Assembly: GCF_025403485.1 (NCBI RefSeq)
Contig: NZ_CP099966.1
Coordinates: 2,170,001 to 2,234,000 of the forward strand
Origin: Chryseobacterium paludis
GTDB lineage: Bacteria; Bacteroidota; Bacteroidia; Flavobacteriales; Weeksellaceae
DNA: 64,000 nucleotides
Direction: 5' to 3'
The number at the start of each line of letters is the position of its first letter. The first letter of the stretch is position 1. Shown here piece by piece: positions 25,486 through 34,596 of the stretch. A program made the position numbers and the translations under genes. The notes beneath the pieces are model-generated. The model was given only the letters and a program-made list of their open reading frames with translations. It did not search any database and was not told the origin of the DNA.

Positions 25486-26853
25486 TTATTTCTTTAATGC
25501 CTCTTTCTTCCAGTTTCCTTTGAACTTACAAGAATCGTAACGGCTATCTATTGATATGAAAGTCGTTGGTAATTTTGAATTCACAAATTTTTCAACCATT
25601 TCATTTCTTTTCTTATTAAGAGCCATCTGCTTTATTCTGTCATAGTCAGTCTCTAAAGTGATCTGGTGAGCAGGAATTACCTCTTCGATCTTTACAATCT
25701 TAACCACTTTTCTTTTTCTTTCATCTTCATCATCAAAAGCATTTGTTAGATCATCTTTGTTAAGACCTGCCAATTCGTAGCTGATTGTTCCTGGAATACT
25801 TTCTCTTTCAATTTTATTAGAACCATCAGCTCCGGCAATTACCCCACCATTGAACTTAGTTTTCTTATCGTCAGAATATTTAAAAGCAGCATCTTTAAAT
25901 GTGATCTTTCCTTCAACAATTAAAGTTTTGATACTATCTAATTTCTTTTTTGCTGTTTTAATCTCATCCTCTGTAGGTGTAGCCATTAAAAGAATATGTC
26001 TTGCATCATAAATCTTTCCAGATTTTTTCACCAGTTGAATAATATGGTAACCAAATTCTGATTCTATAGGATCTGAAATTTCTCCTTCCTGTAAATTAAG
26101 TGCGGCAGCCTCAAATGGCTTTACCATCTGACCTTTAGAGATATTTTTCATCAAGCCACCTGTAGATGCGGAACCTGGATCTTCAGAATAAATTCTAGCC
26201 TGGCTTTCAAATGATTCTCCACCTGCAATATCCTGTTTGATCTTTTTTAATTTATTGATCAGTTCGTCTTTGTGCGCTTCCGTAAGCTTAGGGTACATCA
26301 TGACCTGGGCTAAAGAAACTTCATCCTTGATCTCAGGCAACTGAGCTTTATAAAGGTTATAAAAATCGGTTACTTCATTAGGAGTAACATCTGCTTTATC
26401 AGTAACTCTTTGGTATTTTGCCTGTCCATAATAAGTATCAGTATCTATTTTTTCAATAGCATTTTTCATTTCATACCCATTTCTGAACTTATAAGCTGCC
26501 AACATTGCTTTTTCGTCTGGGAACTGAGAAAGTAATTGAGAGTACTTAGCATTTGCCTGGCTTTTTATAGCTGCAGATCTGTTTTCAATTAATGTATCTT
26601 TCTTAGCTTCGTATACAAGAAGTTTGTTGTTGATCAGATTCTCCAAAAACTCACACTTATCCGTATTGGAAGCTCCCTGCTGTTTTGCATAATTCATCTG
26701 TTCATTTACATCAGACTCCAATACAATTTCATCTCCAATTACAGCAGCAATACCATCCACTAGGTCTCCTTGTTTTATTTGAGCTTTCATGTTGGTAGCA
26801 AATAGCATCACAAAAACTCCAAAAAGAAAAGTGATCTTTAGTTTATTTATCAT
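25486..26853 (-). CDS. SurA/PpiC-type periplasmic peptidyl-prolyl isomerase
   Basis: A 455-residue periplasmic chaperone with signal peptide ending ATNMKAQ (~24). The SurA N-terminal helix domain (VDGIAAVIGDEIVLESDVNEQMNYAKQQG, FLENLINNKLLVYEA) precedes two parvulin domains. The first (~175-270) contains GGESFESQARIYSEDPGSASTGGLM and EFGYHIIQLV; the second (~275-375) is more degenerate. It escorts outer-membrane proteins to the BAM complex. Its -7 box TAAATTTG is at 26882-26875, giving a leader of about 16 nt. Confidence 0.88.
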   Translation of the reverse strand: MINKLKITFLFGVFVMLFATNMKAQIKQGDLVDGIAAVIGDEIVLESDVNEQMNYAKQQGASNTDKCEFLENLINNKLLVYEAKKDTLIENRSAAIKSQANAKYSQLLSQFPDEKAMLAAYKFRNGYEMKNAIEKIDTDTYYGQAKYQRVTDKADVTPNEVTDFYNLYKAQLPEIKDEVSLAQVMMYPKLTEAHKDELINKLKKIKQDIAGGESFESQARIYSEDPGSASTGGLMKNISKGQMVKPFEAAALNLQEGEISDPIESEFGYHIIQLVKKSGKIYDARHILLMATPTEDEIKTAKKKLDSIKTLIVEGKITFKDAAFKYSDDKKTKFNGGVIAGADGSNKIERESIPGTISYELAGLNKDDLTNAFDDEDERKRKVVKIVKIEEVIPAHQITLETDYDRIKQMALNKKRNEMVEKFVNSKLPTTFISIDSRYDSCKFKGNWKKEALKK

Positions 26854-26874
26854 TTTAGTATTTTAAACAAGTTG

Positions 26875-26882
26875 CAAATTTA
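26875..26882 (-). promoter_or_regulatory. -7 box TAAATTTG of the SurA-like gene
   Basis: Exact TAnnTTTG on the minus strand, 22 nt before the start codon; no clear -33 TTTG. Confidence 0.45.
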
Positions 26883-26940
26883 GAATTCTTAATGAATTAC
26901 ACTAAATTTTTTATTATAAATATTTCTTAAAAACACCTAT

Positions 26941-27864
26941 TTATTGTAGTTCAACATCAAATGTTGTTAATTCTTTGAATTGTCTCAGTCTGCTGAACAT
27001 ATCAGACTCGCTTACTTCCTCAATTCTTTCCGTTCCAAATTTTTCAACAGTAAAGGATGCCATAGCAGAACCAACGATCAAAGCAGATTTCATTGTTTCG
27101 AAATCGATCTTCCCTTTTTTAGCTAAATAAGCTGCAAAACCACCTGCAAAAGTATCTCCAGCTCCTGTTGGATCAAAGACATCTTCTAATGGAAGTGCCG
27201 GAACAGCAAAAACCTTATTATCGTGGAAAAGTAATGCTCCATGCTCACCTTTTTTAATGATAACATATTTAGGTCCCATTGTAAGGATCTTTTTTGCTGC
27301 TTTTACAAGAGAATACTCTCCTGACAACTGTCTTGCTTCTTCGTCATTAATAGTGATCACATCAGTTTTAGCGATCATATCCATTAAAATATCTAAAGCA
27401 GTATCCATCCAGAAATTCATTGTATCAAGAACAACAAGTTTAGGACGTTTGTTCATTTTTTCAAGAACTGATAACTGAACTCCAGGATGTAGATTTCCTA
27501 ATAATAAAATCTCAGAATCCTGCATAGAGTCTGGAATTTTAGGATCAAAATTTTCCAAAACATTCACCTCCGTAGCTAAAGTATCTCTAGTATTTAAATC
27601 ATTATGATATTTACCTGACCAGAAAAAAGTTTTTCCTTCTTTTACAATTTCAAGTCCTTCAATATTTACATTTCTGTCTGTAAACATGTCTAGGTGTTCT
27701 TGTGGGAAATCTCCTCCTACAACAGAAACAATTCCTGATTTCACTCCTAATATAGATGAAGTGATTGCAATATAAGTGGCGGCTCCGCCTAAAATTTTAT
27801 CTGTCTTACCAAATGGTGTTTCAATTGCATCAAATGCAACACTCCCAACAACTAAAAGTTTCAT
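26941..27864 (-). CDS. PfkB family carbohydrate/nucleoside kinase
   Basis: A 307-residue ribokinase-superfamily kinase. KILGGAATYIAITSSILG is the substrate-binding PfkB signature 1 and DPTGAGDTFAGGFAAYL signature 2 with the catalytic Asp of the anion hole (GAGD). Length is as expected. The substrate (sugar, adenosine or inosine) cannot be decided from the sequence. It lies 27 nt downstream of gldD on the same strand. Confidence 0.9.
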   Translation of the reverse strand: MKLLVVGSVAFDAIETPFGKTDKILGGAATYIAITSSILGVKSGIVSVVGGDFPQEHLDMFTDRNVNIEGLEIVKEGKTFFWSGKYHNDLNTRDTLATEVNVLENFDPKIPDSMQDSEILLLGNLHPGVQLSVLEKMNKRPKLVVLDTMNFWMDTALDILMDMIAKTDVITINDEEARQLSGEYSLVKAAKKILTMGPKYVIIKKGEHGALLFHDNKVFAVPALPLEDVFDPTGAGDTFAGGFAAYLAKKGKIDFETMKSALIVGSAMASFTVEKFGTERIEEVSESDMFSRLRQFKELTTFDVELQ

Positions 27865-27891
27865 ATATTTTTCAATGTATTTTAAACTGAT

Positions 27892-28449
27892 TTATTTTTT
27901 CCATTCAAAAGTATCCAGCAGGTGTTTCATATCTTTTTTGATATAATCCACAGCAGGAGCTAATGAATCCGGTTTCGGTCTTGTATTAAAGTATAGATAG
28001 GCAGTCACAAAATGTTTTGTACTGTCCGTAATGTAAAATTGAAGGTTAGAAGCACTCTGTCCTTTTAATTCGTAAAAGTTTCCATATACCTTTTTTTCAG
28101 GATATTCGAAAGACTTCGTATCAATAGCACTTGCTTTAATGGTATGTTCATATACCATTTTTTCAGCTTCTTTAATATGATCTGCAAAATCATTTTGAAT
28201 CGGATAATAGGTAACGAAGATCTTAGCCTTCATTTTAGGATAATTCAAATAATACCAGCAAGGCTTTTTAGCATCTGTCATTGTCGCAAAATCCGAATAC
28301 TCAAAGCTGTAAGCACAGTTAGATTCAAATTTTTGATATTTTGGTGTGGGATACTCCAAACGTAATTCTCCGTAAGGTTTTGGAATTGGATCTTTTCCAC
28401 ATGAAATTAAAAGCAATGAAGCAAATATAAAAATGACTTTTTTAATCAT
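27892..28449 (-). CDS. gldD: Gliding motility / T9SS lipoprotein GldD
   Basis: A 185-residue lipoprotein when started at 28449: the codons before that overlap the promoter box, and MIKKVIFIFASLLLISCGK gives a standard lipobox. GldD hallmarks are visible (PYGELRLEYPTPKYQKF, ...KPCWYYLNYPKMKAKIFVTYYPI, FYELKGQSASNLQFYITDSTKHFVTAYLYFNTRPKPDSLAP). It is needed for gliding and type IX secretion in Flavobacterium. It lies directly after mutY; gldE and ssb, which accompany it in F. johnsoniae, are absent. Confidence 0.92.
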   Translation of the reverse strand: MIKKVIFIFASLLLISCGKDPIPKPYGELRLEYPTPKYQKFESNCAYSFEYSDFATMTDAKKPCWYYLNYPKMKAKIFVTYYPIQNDFADHIKEAEKMVYEHTIKASAIDTKSFEYPEKKVYGNFYELKGQSASNLQFYITDSTKHFVTAYLYFNTRPKPDSLAPAVDYIKKDMKHLLDTFEWKK

Positions 28450-28453
28450 TTTG

Positions 28454-28461
28454 CAAAAGTA
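28454..28461 (-). promoter_or_regulatory. -7 box TACTTTTG, leaderless arrangement for gldD
   Basis: Exact TAnnTTTG on the minus strand. The ATG at 28449 is 5 nt after the box, the same spacing as at mutS2. It lies between the mutY start and the gldD start. Confidence 0.5.
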
Positions 28462-28493
28462 CAAATTAGATTTCAGATTTAAGAAGACAAATT

Positions 28494-29528
28494 TCAGTCT
28501 TTCAATGAGTTTTGAATATAGTTTTCCAAAGGTTTGGGAAAAGATTTCTTTTGTGATCCTTTAAAGTCTGTAATGATGTATTCATTTTGTTCAATGAAAT
28601 TGTTCCAAACCACTTTCGAACTTACGTCAACATCATAAATATCAATGGTCAGATTCTTATGAGTGAGTTTATGATGGAGCGTTTTAAGACCTTTTATAAA
28701 TGGTTCCAGCTCTCCTGTAATGGAAGTTGGAAATTCAAAAAGTTTTTTCCAGATAAAGTCATCTTTTCGCTGCTGAACTACAAATTGCCCTTTAATGTGA
28801 ACAAAATAATATTTTAAATGAAGATCCTCTGTTTTTGTTTTTTTTGTTTTAACAGGGAAATCAGAAACTTTATTTAAAGAATATGCTAAACAGTCATCTT
28901 CCAAAGGACATTCATCACAAAGTGGATTCTTAGGCTTGCAAATTTCTGAACCAAGATCCATCATCGCCTGATTAAAATCGCCTACATTTTCCGGCATGAT
29001 CAATGTTGCCAATTCAGAAAAATAAGTAAATGCCCGCGAATTGGAAATATCAAAATCATCTGCAAAAACCCTACTCAATACCCTATAAAAATTTCCATCT
29101 ACAGCCGGTATTTTACCACCAAAACAAATACTGGAAACTGCCGCCGCTGTGTATTTCCCTACTCCTTTCAACAGTAGAATATCCTCATAGCGAGATGGAA
29201 AAAAACCATTATGATCAGCTATGATCTGTTTTGAAGCTTTATGAATGTTAATTGCTCTGGAATAATATCCCAAACCCTTCCAATGGAGCAAAACCTCATC
29301 CTCTTCAGCTTCAGCTAAAGTTTCTACATCGGGAAATCTTTTGATAAAGTTATTGTAATGATTGAGTCCCTGACTGATTCTTGTTTGCTGAAAAACAATT
29401 TCGCAAATCCATATTTTATAAGGATCTTTTGTTTTTCTAAAAGGTAAATCTCTGGCATTTTCTTTATACCAATTCAGTAATTTACTTCCTAAGTGAAGAA
29501 AACCTGAATCTCTAAAATTCTTTTCCAA
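28494..29528 (-). CDS. mutY: A/G-specific adenine DNA glycosylase
   Basis: A 344-residue repair enzyme that removes adenine mispaired with 8-oxoguanine. Visible: IWICEIVFQQTRISQG (catalytic Glu region), helix-hairpin-helix LLLKGVGKYTAAAVSSICFGGKIPAVDGN with catalytic Asp, the iron-sulfur cluster motif C-x6-C-x2-C-x5-C (CKPKNPLCDECPLEDDC), and a C-terminal NUDIX-like 8-oxoG recognition domain (~235-340). Confidence 0.95.
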   Translation of the reverse strand: MEKNFRDSGFLHLGSKLLNWYKENARDLPFRKTKDPYKIWICEIVFQQTRISQGLNHYNNFIKRFPDVETLAEAEEDEVLLHWKGLGYYSRAINIHKASKQIIADHNGFFPSRYEDILLLKGVGKYTAAAVSSICFGGKIPAVDGNFYRVLSRVFADDFDISNSRAFTYFSELATLIMPENVGDFNQAMMDLGSEICKPKNPLCDECPLEDDCLAYSLNKVSDFPVKTKKTKTEDLHLKYYFVHIKGQFVVQQRKDDFIWKKLFEFPTSITGELEPFIKGLKTLHHKLTHKNLTIDIYDVDVSSKVVWNNFIEQNEYIITDFKGSQKKSFPKPLENYIQNSLKD

Positions 29529-29623
29529 AAAATAAGTCTGTTAAGTAGTTCAATTGCTCTGATCAATTATTAGTTTTAGATCTATTATTCTAAAACCAGA
29601 TCAAAGTATCTGCAAAGATAGAA

Positions 29624-30088
29624 CTATTTACTTTCTGTACCTACAGAGTATATCGGAGCGGATTTAAGCCATTGATATTTTAGCTTCTTATCATCTGCTA
29701 TAAAGCGATATCCATTAAGCTTTTTAAGAAAAATGTACACCGAGTCTTTTTTCAGTTTTAGCCTTTGGTTGGAAAGGAACTGAAATGGATAGTTGATCAC
29801 AGAATCTCTTGTTGTCTTTTCTATTACACCTGATTTGAGTCTGTAAATAAATATTGATTTTCCGCGACCCGAAGAGCTATCTACAAGCTTTATATCAGAA
29901 GTAGCAAGAACCATATCACTAGCATCAAAACACTCGTCAACATTCATGATATAAGCTTTACCTTCCTGCCTTTCATCTGCAAAAAGATCTCGTTTATAAT
30001 GAGTAGGGCTTTGAAATTTCTTTTCGCAACTTATAACAAAAAATATAAGAAGGATTGGTATGCAGTAAATAAATCTGAATTTAAGCAT
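29624..30088 (-). CDS. Small lipoprotein, unknown function
   Basis: A 154-residue lipoprotein starting at ATG 30088 (MLKFRFIYCIPILLIFFVISCEKK, lipobox VISC). An upstream in-frame ATG at 30136 lies inside the tssC terminator stem and is rejected. The mature domain contains RDLFADERQEGKAYIMNVDECFDASDMVLATSDIKLVDSSSGRG and no motif I can assign. It follows tssC but behind a terminator, so a link to the sheath genes is unproven. Confidence 0.6.
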   Translation of the reverse strand: MLKFRFIYCIPILLIFFVISCEKKFQSPTHYKRDLFADERQEGKAYIMNVDECFDASDMVLATSDIKLVDSSSGRGKSIFIYRLKSGVIEKTTRDSVINYPFQFLSNQRLKLKKDSVYIFLKKLNGYRFIADDKKLKYQWLKSAPIYSVGTESK

Positions 30089-30113
30089 ATTAATTTTTAT
30101 GTGAATTGGTAGA

Positions 30114-30145
30114 AAAAAACCGATGTAAAATTGCATCGGTTTTTA
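30114..30145 (-). terminator. Terminator of the tssBC operon
   Basis: Minus strand AAAAACCGATG / CATCGGTTTTT stem with T-tract, 20 nt after the tssC stop. Confidence 0.8.
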
Positions 30146-30163
30146 TTATTAAAATAGGATATA

Positions 30164-31525
30164 TTAGTCCTGAGTATATTGTGACTCCCATTCGTTACCA
30201 TCATCTCCTTTGTGTCCGTCCAATTTAATAACGAAACTTTTTGTTGGGAAATAAGGCGTTAAACGGATATCCAGCCATACTCTGTCTTTATTTACTTTAT
30301 CTTGCTCAAAACGAACAATTTTGAACTTTTCAATAAGCTTATCAGCTCCTTTGATTCCATCTAGGAAGGTTACGATCTGTCTTCTTAAATCATCTTCATT
30401 TTTTGCAGTCCAGTTTTCAAATGCTCTTCTGTTTAAGAAATCCAATAAAACTTTAGTTACATAATCAAATACACGAACCACTGAATAAGTCTGAAGTCCA
30501 ATATTATCTCCTGTAAATAATGTTTTAGCAGAGAAAGCCATGATTTTTCCATATTCATTAACCATCGGTACTAGCCCCATTTTTTCCAACTGAGAAATTT
30601 CACTTTTCTTCAATTCGAATTTTACGGCATCAACCTCGTTGATATTACCATGTTTTTTACCCGCTGCTACCTGAGACATTAGTGTCTTATGAATTTTTCC
30701 TGCCAATGAAGTAGATGGTGGTAATTCCACGTTTTCTTCTTCACCCACTTCTTCTGCTCTTCCACGACCTACAAGCCAGTTACAAGTCATGATTACATTA
30801 CTTCTATGAAGCTCTCCTCCTGTAAGGTTTGCAGAATGGAATAAATCCACCACATCATCCGGTTTATCGAGATTAGCAAAATCCGTAACCATCATTACTT
30901 TATTCTCGTTACAGATCTTCGCCCATTTTTCAATCACTTTATTAGATCCTAAATATCCAGGAATTGCTAAAAGAGAATAATTATCTCTTAGATCTAAACG
31001 ATCATAATAGCTTTTGAACTCCTCAGCAATAGCATCGATAAAAAGTGGATTATCTAAATCTGAAAGCTGATCTAAGCTTGCATTTACAATACTTACATTA
31101 TCAACTTTATCAAGTTCTGTATTTTTATAGAATTGAGCTACTGTTCTGTATGAAGTTTCCAACTGGCGAACAGTATCTAAAGTATTTTTTAAGTTTGTTT
31201 TTAAATTTTGTTCTGCCTGCTGCGCTTTATTTTTGCAGGTCTCTGCCATTTTATCTGCAGATTCATTACCCTCCAAAAGACTTACCCAAAGGTTGATCTT
31301 TTGAAGTAATTCTTTTCTTTCGTCTCCTTTATTATTATCAGTAAGGAATATTTCTTTCCTTGCTTTTCTAGTCGGATTCATGTTGGCGATGCCATCTACA
31401 ACAGATTCTACAAAACCAAACCCACCAATTTTGTTGAGCTCGGCAAGAGGATTACCTTTCGGTTGTCCCGAATGTTGCTGTTGACCTTGTTGCTGACTTT
31501 CTGATGCCTGTAATTTACTATCCAT
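30164..31525 (-). CDS. tssC: T6SS contractile sheath large subunit (T6SSiii type, DUF5458)
   Basis: A 453-residue sheath protein of the Bacteroidota T6SSiii TssC group. Family blocks: FVESVVDGIANMNPTRKARKEIFL, DNPLFIDAIAEEFKSYYDRLDLRDNYSLLAIPGYLG, MVTDFANLDKPDDVVDLF, LTGGELHRSNVIMTCNWLVGRGR, and the C-terminal insertion-arm LDIRLTPYFPTKSFVIKLDG. The N-terminus is a Q-rich disordered stretch. With TssB it forms the contractile tube that pushes the Hcp needle. It follows tssB by 22 nt. Confidence 0.88.
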   Translation of the reverse strand: MDSKLQASESQQQGQQQHSGQPKGNPLAELNKIGGFGFVESVVDGIANMNPTRKARKEIFLTDNNKGDERKELLQKINLWVSLLEGNESADKMAETCKNKAQQAEQNLKTNLKNTLDTVRQLETSYRTVAQFYKNTELDKVDNVSIVNASLDQLSDLDNPLFIDAIAEEFKSYYDRLDLRDNYSLLAIPGYLGSNKVIEKWAKICNENKVMMVTDFANLDKPDDVVDLFHSANLTGGELHRSNVIMTCNWLVGRGRAEEVGEEENVELPPSTSLAGKIHKTLMSQVAAGKKHGNINEVDAVKFELKKSEISQLEKMGLVPMVNEYGKIMAFSAKTLFTGDNIGLQTYSVVRVFDYVTKVLLDFLNRRAFENWTAKNEDDLRRQIVTFLDGIKGADKLIEKFKIVRFEQDKVNKDRVWLDIRLTPYFPTKSFVIKLDGHKGDDGNEWESQYTQD

Positions 31526-31547
31526 GATTTAATGTAAAGTCTTTAGA

Positions 31548-32099
31548 TTATTTTTCAAGTTCTTGTGCCACTTCTTTTAATACTTCCACAAAAGCAGATC
31601 TTGTCTGTTCGTTTTCCAGCATGTTACGCAGAATTTTATTTGTTTTTAGCTGACGTACAATTTTGTTATATTGTTCCTGCTCCATGCTAAGTTGCTGCAA
31701 ATAATTTGATTTCTGTGTAAGACTCTTAGGAGTGAAGTCCCCAAGATTTTGAAAACGGAATTCTTCGTCTACCACACTACCATCTTCTGTTTCATGTTGT
31801 ACACTTATAGAAGGTTGAAAATGCTTGAAGACGTCTTCCACAGTCTTTAATCCTGTTACGATTTCAGGGTTATAAGATTCATCAGTAGTAAGCTGGCTTA
31901 CAATTAATGACTTATTTTCCTGTATTTCTTGAATAGCTTCATTAGCGTCTACTTTTATCTCGTTTCCGCCAACACCATAATTAAACATTGCCATATTATT
32001 ATTATTTTGAGATTTTTGATTTTGGTTAGAATTGTTTTTATCCGACGAGTCGAATAAGTCCCCAATCCAATGCTTAAATTTAAAAAAAAACTCTAACAT
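31548..32099 (-). CDS. tssB: T6SS contractile sheath small subunit
   Basis: A 183-residue partner of TssC. The conserved part runs from MAMFNYGVGGNEIKVDANEAIQEI (residue 36 onward), through SYNPEIVTGLKTVEDVFKHFQPSISVQHETEDG, RFQNLGDFTPKSL and the C-terminal helix EQEQYNKIVRQLKTNKILRNMLENEQTRSAFVEVL. The first 35 residues are an aromatic helix plus an N/Q/S-rich linker that I do not recognise from TssB; the true start could be the internal ATG at 31994. Cotranscribed with tssC. Confidence 0.85.
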   Translation of the reverse strand: MLEFFFKFKHWIGDLFDSSDKNNSNQNQKSQNNNNMAMFNYGVGGNEIKVDANEAIQEIQENKSLIVSQLTTDESYNPEIVTGLKTVEDVFKHFQPSISVQHETEDGSVVDEEFRFQNLGDFTPKSLTQKSNYLQQLSMEQEQYNKIVRQLKTNKILRNMLENEQTRSAFVEVLKEVAQELEK

Positions 32100-32197
32100 A
32101 CAAAATTTTGTTAAGATTTTTCTTGAATTATTTAATTATACCTATTTTATCAGACATAAATATGTCATTTTCACTTCACTAAACTATGAAAAATAAA

Positions 32198-32232
32198 TAA
32201 AAAAACACATCAAAGATGATGTGTTTTTTATT
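32198..32232 (-). terminator. Terminator of the first M13 peptidase gene
   Basis: AAAAAACACATCA / TGATGTGTTTTTT stem 21 nt after the stop codon on the minus strand. Confidence 0.8.
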
Positions 32233-32252
32233 TCTAACAATTTTTGGCAATG

Positions 32253-34349
32253 TTACCAAATTTTTATTCTGTCCTGAGGAGCTTTATACAGCTTATCTCC
32301 AGGCTTTATATCAAATGCTTTGATAAAAGCATCCTGATTTACTAATGGTCCAAATGCTCTGAAATATCCAGGAGAATGTGGATCTGTTTTTACCTGATTC
32401 ACCATATATTGGTCTGTAGACTTTGTTCTCCAAACCGTTGCCCAACTCATAAAGAATCTTTGATCCTGATTAAATCCGCTGATAGATCCTGGATTTCCGT
32501 GGTCTTTAAGATACATCTGTAATGCATCATACGCTACAGCTACGCCTCCCAGATCACCAATATTTTCACCACTTGTAAATTTCCCGTTTACAAAGCTTCC
32601 TTTCACCGGTTCGTAGCCGTTATATTGTGCTGCTAACTGGGCTACTTTAGCATCAAAGTTTTTACGATCTGTATCTGTCCACCAATTATTAAGGTTTCCA
32701 TCACCATCAAAACGGGAACCACTATCATCAAAACCATGAGAAATTTCGTGACCGATTACTGCACCAATCCCACCGAAGTTTACTGCTGCATCCGCTTTAG
32801 GATTATAGAAAGGTGGCTGAAGGATTGCCGCTGGGAAAACGATCTCATTATTTGAACCACTGTAGTAAGCATTCACAGTTTGTGGTGTCATTCCCCACTC
32901 TGTTTTATCAACTGGCTTTCCAACTTTTTCCAAACTTCTCTGATATTGCCAAGCAGCTACATTTTGTAAGTTTGAATATAACGTTGAGCCCTGATTCGGA
33001 GAACCTACTTTTAGTTCAGTATAATCTTTCCACTTGTCAGGATAAGCAATTTTTACTGTGAATTTAGATAATTTCTCCTGAGCTTTTACTTTCGTTTCCG
33101 GAGACATCCAGTCCATATCATTAATATGGGTTTTAAACGACTTTAAAATATAGTCGATATAGGTTTCCATCTGCTGTTTTGCTTCAGGAGTAAAATACTT
33201 TTCAACATATAATTTCCCAAAAGCTTCACCAAGAACACCATTTACAAGACCCAACCCTCTTTTATTCATTGGGCGTTGTTCCTTTTGTCCCTGAAGATAT
33301 TTTGAGTAGAAATCAAAACGGATCTGCTCAAGGCTCTCATCAAGATTACTTGCATTACCATTTATTACATGATATTTCAGATAATCTTTTAATAGAGGAA
33401 GGTTCTTTTGAGTCAGGAATTGATCCATATTCTGGTAATACTTCAATTCACCAACAATTACTTTATCTGTATTTACACCTGCATCGGTTAAATACTTAGC
33501 AAGGTTAATATTTTTAACTAATCCTGATAACTCAGATACATTTTTTGGATTATATCTTAAATTAGCATCTCTATTCTGCTCCAGAGTTAAAAGATAGTTG
33601 GCTAATTGTTTCTCAAAAGCAACTACATTTTCAGCAGATTGAGTCGAATTTTTATATCCTAATACTCCGAATAGTTTACCTACGTAGTTTGTATACTCAC
33701 CTAACGTTTTTGTATTGGCTTCATTTACTTTCTGATAGTAATCTCTTCCCAAACCAAGATCCGGCCCACCAAGATATACCGCATTCATTTTAGAGTTCTT
33801 CATATCTGCACCTACTCTCCAGCCATAAAAAGAATTATCACCCAGTTTAGTAGCATCTAAAAGATACTTCTGTAAATCGTTAAGGTTTTTGATTGCATCA
33901 ATTTTAGCAAGATCTCCTTTTATAGGAGCAATACCATCTGTATTTCTTTTACTGGTATCCATGAAAGACGCATATAGATTCTGAATTTTTTGTCCTTCAG
34001 ATCCATCAGAATATTTTTCAGATAAGATTTTATTTAAAATATCCAAAGAAGCATCATCTACATTCTCTCTCAAAGCATTGAAAGATCCCCAGCTTGCTTT
34101 ATCAGAAGGAATCTGAGTTGTTTTCACCCAATTTCCATTTACATAGTTGAAAAAATCATCTTGTGGACGAACACTTTTATCCATGTATGATAAATTAATT
34201 CCCTCTTCTTTCATTTCTTCTTTTACTGGTTGTGTAGTGGCAACCGCAGTCTCTGTCTTAGTTGTTTTTTCTGCGGTCTTAGCTGTACCACATGAGTTTA
34301 AAAATACCATACCCGAAAAGGCAAGTATACCAATATTTAGCTTTTTCAT
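32253..34349 (-). CDS. M13 family zinc metallopeptidase lipoprotein (PepO/neprilysin-like)
   Basis: A 698-residue peptidase with lipobox (FLNSCGTA). The M13 N-terminal domain starts SVRPQDDFFNYVNGNWVKTTQIPSDKASWGSF; the zinc site VIGHEISHGFDDSGSRFDGDG is at ~528-545, the third ligand in ENIGDLGGVAVAYDAL, and the C-terminal NAYYSGSNNEIVFPAAIL / TDPHSPGYFRAFGPL substrate loops are intact. It cleaves short peptides outside the cytosol, anchored to the outer membrane. Upstream gene 34597-36654 is its paralogue. Promoter box TATATTTG lies at 34389-34382. Confidence 0.95.
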   Translation of the reverse strand: MKKLNIGILAFSGMVFLNSCGTAKTAEKTTKTETAVATTQPVKEEMKEEGINLSYMDKSVRPQDDFFNYVNGNWVKTTQIPSDKASWGSFNALRENVDDASLDILNKILSEKYSDGSEGQKIQNLYASFMDTSKRNTDGIAPIKGDLAKIDAIKNLNDLQKYLLDATKLGDNSFYGWRVGADMKNSKMNAVYLGGPDLGLGRDYYQKVNEANTKTLGEYTNYVGKLFGVLGYKNSTQSAENVVAFEKQLANYLLTLEQNRDANLRYNPKNVSELSGLVKNINLAKYLTDAGVNTDKVIVGELKYYQNMDQFLTQKNLPLLKDYLKYHVINGNASNLDESLEQIRFDFYSKYLQGQKEQRPMNKRGLGLVNGVLGEAFGKLYVEKYFTPEAKQQMETYIDYILKSFKTHINDMDWMSPETKVKAQEKLSKFTVKIAYPDKWKDYTELKVGSPNQGSTLYSNLQNVAAWQYQRSLEKVGKPVDKTEWGMTPQTVNAYYSGSNNEIVFPAAILQPPFYNPKADAAVNFGGIGAVIGHEISHGFDDSGSRFDGDGNLNNWWTDTDRKNFDAKVAQLAAQYNGYEPVKGSFVNGKFTSGENIGDLGGVAVAYDALQMYLKDHGNPGSISGFNQDQRFFMSWATVWRTKSTDQYMVNQVKTDPHSPGYFRAFGPLVNQDAFIKAFDIKPGDKLYKAPQDRIKIW

Positions 34350-34381
34350 TAAAAATCGTTTTTTATTTTACACAAACTTAC

Positions 34382-34389
34382 CAAATATA
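34382..34389 (-). promoter_or_regulatory. -7 box TATATTTG of the first M13 gene
   Basis: Exact TAnnTTTG on the minus strand, 33 nt before the start codon, with TTTC near the -33 position. Confidence 0.45.
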
Positions 34390-34553
34390 CGAATTTTCGT
34401 AATGTGGAAATAGGTAATTTGAGAAGATGTTACAAGTTATGGGTTGTGGAATTTGAGATACCTGATGCAGAAGGATTTGGTAGTTAGAGAAATAATTTAT
34501 TTATAATAATTTCAATCAAACCCAACAACTCTTATCCATTTACCTGCTACCTA

Positions 34554-34580
34554 CAAAAAAACCGCTCATTTCTGAGCGGC
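34554..34580 (-). terminator. Terminator of the second M13 peptidase gene
   Basis: CCGCTCA / TGAGCGG stem followed on the minus strand by seven T residues. Confidence 0.85.
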
Positions 34581-34596
34581 CTATATATTAAGTATA

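Noticed and set aside
30089..30136. Upstream in-frame start (30136) of the lipoprotein at 29624
   Set aside because: It lies within the tssC terminator stem, and the protein from 30088 has a normal signal peptide.
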